DNA from: Rossellomorea vietnamensis
Lineage (GTDB): Bacteria > Bacillota > Bacilli > Bacillales > Bacillaceae_B
NCBI RefSeq assembly: GCF_025398035.1
Contig: NZ_CP104558.1
Coordinates: 4,412,001 to 4,476,000 of the forward strand
Length of the DNA: 64,000 nt
Direction: 5' to 3'
The notes beneath the pieces are model-generated. The model was not told where the DNA came from. It worked only from the letters and a program-made list of their open reading frames with translations, and did no database searches. Below are positions 60,807 to 64,000 of this stretch, piece after piece; the first letter of the stretch is position 1, and each line of letters opens with the position of its first letter. The position numbers and the translations under genes were made by a program.

Positions 60807-60915
60807 AGACCTGTGCTGGCACACAGGTCTCGTTGAAAAGAGGGGTCAACCCTCAAAGAAAAAGTTTATTTTATTCTATAGTACTTTGAAAACTAAATCA
60901 ATCGGAGGGGAATTT

Positions 60916-61857
60916 ATGCCAGCTATTTTAGCAACCACAAATGATATGGATCGTACTGAATGGTTAGAAATGAGAAGAAGAGGGATAGGGGGATCAGACG
61001 CTTCAATCATTCTCGGACTTAATAAATATAAAACACCTTTTGAATTATGGCTTGAGAAAACTGGACAGGTCCTCGTTGAAGAATCATCCAGTGAAGCTGC
61101 TTACTTTGGAAATCTATTTGAGGATATGGTCGCAAAAGAATTTGAAGTGCGTATGGGGAAGAAGGTACGTAAGAGGAATGCTATCCTTCAGCACCCCGAT
61201 CATGAGTACATTATTGCTAACATTGATCGGAAGGTTGTTGGGGAAGAAGCGTTGCTCGAATGTAAAACAGCCAATCAGTTCCTCGCAAAAGATTGGGAGA
61301 GTGAAGAAATCCCTGAATCGTATTTGGTGCAGGTGCAGCATTACTTAGGGGTCCTTGGGTACCCCAAAGCATACATCGCGGTCTTAATAGGGGGTAACAA
61401 GTTTATTTGCAAAGAAGTGGACCGTGACGAAGAATTGATCAACATTATTTTTGAAGCTGAAAAGCATTTTTGGGAATACCACGTAATGGGAGGGAATCCC
61501 CCAGCCCTGGACGGATCGAGTGCTGCTGAAAAGTACTTAAAAGAAAAGTACGCCAAGACAGAGAAAGGAAAGTCCATCGAGCTACAGAGTACCCATAAAG
61601 ATCGTATCCTTGAATACTTTGATTTGAAGAAGACCATTAGCGAGTTAGAAAAACAGAAAAAACATATTCAGCATGACCTGCAGCATGAATTAAAAGAAGC
61701 AGAATTAGGGCTCTGCTCGAATTACGAAGTAGCATGGAAACCAATTGAATCAAATAGAGTAGATTCAAAGCTATTAAAAGAGAAGTTTCCGAATATATAT
61801 AAAGAAGTAACTAAAAAGAGTTCTTATAGACGATTTGATATCAAGGAGGCTAAATAA
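60916..61857 (+). CDS. yqaJ: YqaJ-family viral recombinase (exonuclease)
   Basis: 313-aa PD-(D/E)XK alkaline exonuclease of the YqaJ/lambda-Exo class, partner of RecT in phage recombination. Motifs: RRRGIGGSDASIILGLNKYKTPFELW, GNLFEDMVAKEFEVRMG, ANIDRKVVGEEALLECKTAN (catalytic D...ExK) and VQVQHYLGVLG. ATG 60916 follows GGAGGGG. The stop overlaps the recT start (TAATG). Confidence 0.93.
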   Translation: MPAILATTNDMDRTEWLEMRRRGIGGSDASIILGLNKYKTPFELWLEKTGQVLVEESSSEAAYFGNLFEDMVAKEFEVRMGKKVRKRNAILQHPDHEYIIANIDRKVVGEEALLECKTANQFLAKDWESEEIPESYLVQVQHYLGVLGYPKAYIAVLIGGNKFICKEVDRDEELINIIFEAEKHFWEYHVMGGNPPALDGSSAAEKYLKEKYAKTEKGKSIELQSTHKDRILEYFDLKKTISELEKQKKHIQHDLQHELKEAELGLCSNYEVAWKPIESNRVDSKLLKEKFPNIYKEVTKKSSYRRFDIKEAK

Positions 61858-62702
61858 TGGCCACCAATCAATCTCTTAAAACTCAACTGGCTAACAAGAA
61901 TGGACAAGCTCCTTCTACACAAGGCTCCACTATGAAAGGGTTATTAGCGAGTCCCAGTGTAATTAAGCGCTTTGAAGAGGTGTTAGGTAAACGAGCAACA
62001 CAGTTTACCGCCTCTATCCTTAGCCTTTACAACAATGAAAAGATGCTACAGAAAGCTGAGCCTATGTCGGTTATCTCTTCAGCGATGATTGCAGCTACAT
62101 TAGACCTTCCAGTAGATAAGAACCTAGGGTATGCCTGGATCGTCCCATATGGAGGCAAAGCGCAGTTTCAACTGGGTTATAAAGGTTATATTCAATTAGC
62201 TCTTAGAACCGGACAGTACCGGTATATAAACGTCACACCGATTCATGAAGGGGAGTTAAATAAATGGAATCCCCTGACAGAGGAAATCGATATCAATTTT
62301 GAGCAAAGAGAATCAGAAGCCGTCATTGGATATGCAGCTTATTTTGAACTACTGAATGGTTTTAGAAAAACCATCTACTGGACCCGAGAACAAGTCGAGA
62401 AGCATAGGAAGAAGTTCAGCAAATCCGATTTTGGTTGGAAGAATGACTGGGATGCTATGGCCATGAAAACGGTACTGAAGAACCTCTTATCTAAATGGGG
62501 CATCCTCTCAGTCGAAATGCAAAAGGCTGTTATTGAAGAAAACGAGGATCGTGAACTAAAAGATGTTACTCCTGAAGAGGATGATAACACGATTGAATAT
62601 GAGGTACAGGAAGAACAAATGAAAGAACCCGTAAAAGATTCTAAAGCTAAAAATAGCAAGAAAGATTCAGCTCAAGACACGATGGATATGAAGTTTGATT
62701 AA
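61857..62702 (+). CDS. recT: RecT single-strand annealing protein
   Basis: 281-aa RecT/YqaK recombinase that anneals single strands made by the adjacent exonuclease. Family motifs: ASPSVIKRFEEVLGKRATQF, MIAATLDLPVDKNLGYAWIVPYGGKAQFQLGYKGYIQLALRTGQYR split across residues 65-120, and MAMKTVLKNLLSKWG. The C-terminal 45 residues are acidic then Lys-rich. Translationally coupled to yqaJ. Confidence 0.95.
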   Translation: MATNQSLKTQLANKNGQAPSTQGSTMKGLLASPSVIKRFEEVLGKRATQFTASILSLYNNEKMLQKAEPMSVISSAMIAATLDLPVDKNLGYAWIVPYGGKAQFQLGYKGYIQLALRTGQYRYINVTPIHEGELNKWNPLTEEIDINFEQRESEAVIGYAAYFELLNGFRKTIYWTREQVEKHRKKFSKSDFGWKNDWDAMAMKTVLKNLLSKWGILSVEMQKAVIEENEDRELKDVTPEEDDNTIEYEVQEEQMKEPVKDSKAKNSKKDSAQDTMDMKFD

Positions 62703-62874
62703 CCAAGAAGTTCCTTACAAAGTCCTTCTTCCAAAATGGATTTGGGAGAAGGCTCAAAGTAAGGAAGAGTTGAAACGACATGTATTGGACTATATGAAGC
62801 GATATCCCCACTACCATGTAAAAGGTATTAAAGAGGGGAAAGCGATATGTGAAAGAAAGGAAGAGGAACTATGA
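62695..62874 (+). CDS. Small phage protein between recT and abrB-like gene
   Basis: 59-aa protein (TTG 62695) overlapping the recT end by 8 bases and the next gene's start by 4. Product contains LPKWIWEKAQSKEELKRHVL and ends HVKGIKEGKAICERKEEEL, a style common among small phage early proteins. Ribosome site is weak. Confidence 0.55.
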   Translation: MINQEVPYKVLLPKWIWEKAQSKEELKRHVLDYMKRYPHYHVKGIKEGKAICERKEEEL

Positions 62875-63134
62875 AAGCAACTGGAATCGTGAGGAAGATC
62901 GATGAATTAGGAAGAGTAGTTATTCCTAAGGAAATTAGAAGAACACAAGGGTTGAATAGTGGAACACCATTAGAAATGTTTTTGGATCATGGTGGTATTG
63001 TCTTCAGACCTTATCAATCGGATGTAACGAAGAGCAATACGCTCACATGGTTAGAAAATGCTTTGTCAGACGCAACAAACCAAGAAGATATGGATTCCAT
63101 TTCGGCAGCAATTTCATACGTAAGACAAGCATAG
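62871..63134 (+). CDS. AbrB-like transition-state-type regulator
   Basis: 87-aa protein with an N-terminal AbrB swapped-hairpin DNA-binding domain (MKATGIVRKIDELGRVVIPK then EIRRTQGLNSGTPLEMFLD) close to host AbrB/Abh, and a different C-terminal half (TWLENALSDATNQEDMDSIS). Within the phage early operon, so it may alter host transition-state gene control or phage gene expression. GGAAGAGG precedes ATG 62871. Confidence 0.87.
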   Translation: MKATGIVRKIDELGRVVIPKEIRRTQGLNSGTPLEMFLDHGGIVFRPYQSDVTKSNTLTWLENALSDATNQEDMDSISAAISYVRQA

Positions 63135-63144
63135 AGGTGATTGT

Positions 63145-63999
63145 TTGAATTATTTAAAAGAACTCAAAGCTTTTAAGGATTGGTTGCTACTGAACGATCT
63201 TAATACCAGCGCAATTGCGTTATGGCACACATTGATGGCTATAAACAATATGGCTGGCTGGAAAGAACGATTCAATGCTCCCAACTCCACAGTAGAGAAA
63301 TTGACTGGCCTTTCAAAGCAAGGGCTGGTCAATGCTCGAATAAAGCTTATCGAAAATGAACTGATTGAGTACGAAAAAGGCAAGAAGGGGAAGGCTCCTA
63401 TTTATAAGGTAAAGTCATTGGTCAACTCAGTTGACCAATCGCTATACCAATCCGATACCCAATCCGTATACCAATATGGATACCAATCCGATGACCAACA
63501 GTTGACCATACCTAAACATAAACAAAACAAAACGAAACTAAAAGAAGATGTAGTAGATGATGCCCCTGCATCACTCAATCCGTTTCAGTTTTACGAGCAA
63601 GAGGGGTTTGGGATCCTGGGTGGTTATATACCCCAAAAGATTGTGTCCTGGTGCGATGATCTCTGTGAGGAGTTAGTACTTGAAGCTATGAAGATTGCTG
63701 TAGAGCAAGGGACGAAGAAATGGGGATACGTAGAGGCCATTCTTAAAAACTGGGCTCAGAAAGGGATTAGGACATTGGAACAGTCTCGAGCTGAGCAACA
63801 GCAATTTAAAGAGCAGCGGACCAAACGAACGCCTGCAAGGAATGGCAAGGTGCGGCCAATTCGCACTGAGAGATTGCCAGATTGGTTTGAGGAAAATAAG
63901 ACTTCCTCGCAGAATCAACAAAGCGAATCTAGTGATTATGATTTTGAGAAAGAAAAGGCAAAGCTTGAGGCGGAGCTTTTAGCATTTAAGAGGGGGTAA
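63145..63999 (+). CDS. DnaD-domain replication protein
   Basis: 284-aa phage replication initiation protein. N-terminal winged helix (about 1-90; NSTVEKLTGLSKQGLVNARI), a linker, then a DnaD C-terminal domain (about 145-215; NPFQFYEQEGFGILGGYIPQ ... EAMKIAVEQGTKKWGYVEAI). It would recruit a helicase loader, expected in the next gene beyond the window. TTG 63145 follows AGAGGTGA. Complete; stop at 63997-63999. Confidence 0.88.
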   Translation: MNYLKELKAFKDWLLLNDLNTSAIALWHTLMAINNMAGWKERFNAPNSTVEKLTGLSKQGLVNARIKLIENELIEYEKGKKGKAPIYKVKSLVNSVDQSLYQSDTQSVYQYGYQSDDQQLTIPKHKQNKTKLKEDVVDDAPASLNPFQFYEQEGFGILGGYIPQKIVSWCDDLCEELVLEAMKIAVEQGTKKWGYVEAILKNWAQKGIRTLEQSRAEQQQFKEQRTKRTPARNGKVRPIRTERLPDWFEENKTSSQNQQSESSDYDFEKEKAKLEAELLAFKRG

Positions 64000-64000
64000 T

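Larger units (their letters stand above)
48070..64000. mobile_element. Prophage, left 16 kb (continues past the window)
   Basis: A serine-integrase prophage inserted in comGA. Order: HNH-like gene, integrase, immA, cargo block, repressor/Cro switch, early genes, YqaJ/RecT recombination pair, AbrB-like and DnaD replication genes. Structural genes and attR are not in the window. Confidence 0.88.

Noticed and set aside
60807..60830. Terminator after the YqaI-like gene
   Set aside because: The stem-loop is good (GACCTGTG/CACAGGTC) but there is no T run and the yqaJ-recT genes follow; read-through is likely.

Overview
The window is chromosomal DNA from a Gram-positive, endospore-forming member of the Bacillaceae. 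The left 47 kb follows the gene order of the Bacillus subtilis yqf-yqg segment (cshB, nfo, znuC/znuB/zur, ispG, sodA, pbpA, pst operon, rpmG, yqgN-gluP, glcK, ltaS, yqgT-yqgZ, comGA). Gene contents, extra inserted genes and protein divergence show it is a relative, not B. subtilis itself; the exact genus is my inference only. Promoter-like sites for Zur, PhoP, sigma-E, sigma-K and ECF sigma factors were read directly from the sequence.

Layout. 0.1-7.6 kb: RNA helicase, DNA repair, zinc uptake with its repressor, and small conserved genes. 7.6-16 kb: isoprenoid enzyme IspG, an MFS exporter, a Na/Pi transporter, SodA and YqgE. 16-23.7 kb: PBP2A and the phosphate regulon (Pho box, pstS-pstC-pstA-pstB1-pstB2-phoU). 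23.8-31 kb: a chemoreceptor and a four-gene operon (DUF4912 protein, GH57-like/GT4 fusion, nucleotidyltransferase, unknown) behind a near-consensus sigma-E promoter, so probably a mother-cell polysaccharide pathway. 31-46 kb: folate salvage, GluP rhomboid protease, a SpoVAF-like germination protein, glucokinase, an LTA synthase, the YqgT endopeptidase, YqgU-YqgV, YqgW-YqgY and MgsR. 46.1-46.5 kb: two diverged palindromic repeats abutting a tRNA-Gln gene.

At about 48.07 kb the competence ATPase gene comGA is cut inside its His box by a prophage that runs off the right edge. From left to right the prophage carries an HNH-like gene, a large serine integrase, an ImmA-type metalloprotease, a 7.5-kb AT-rich block of cargo genes, a repressor/Cro-type switch, small early genes, YqaJ-type exonuclease and RecT, an AbrB-like protein and a DnaD-domain replication protein. 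The immA-int pair is transcribed from a promoter whose -35/-10 spacer holds a perfect LexA (SOS) box. The switch region has four identical-type palindromes (TTACC-N5-GGTAA).

The most promising undescribed system is the cargo block (51.1-58.5 kb) lodged between immA and its expected partner, the repressor gene: an unknown protein, a McrA-like HNH endonuclease, a PD-(D/E)XK nuclease, a lone NUMOD4 protein, a 911-aa DUF4062/alpha-solenoid protein without a visible NTPase, and a HEPN-motif protein. A decayed copy of the repressor's 3' end (57.16-57.25 kb) separates the last gene from the others, suggesting that cargo entered in at least two steps next to the repressor gene. A phage-defence role is inferred from domains and position, not shown.
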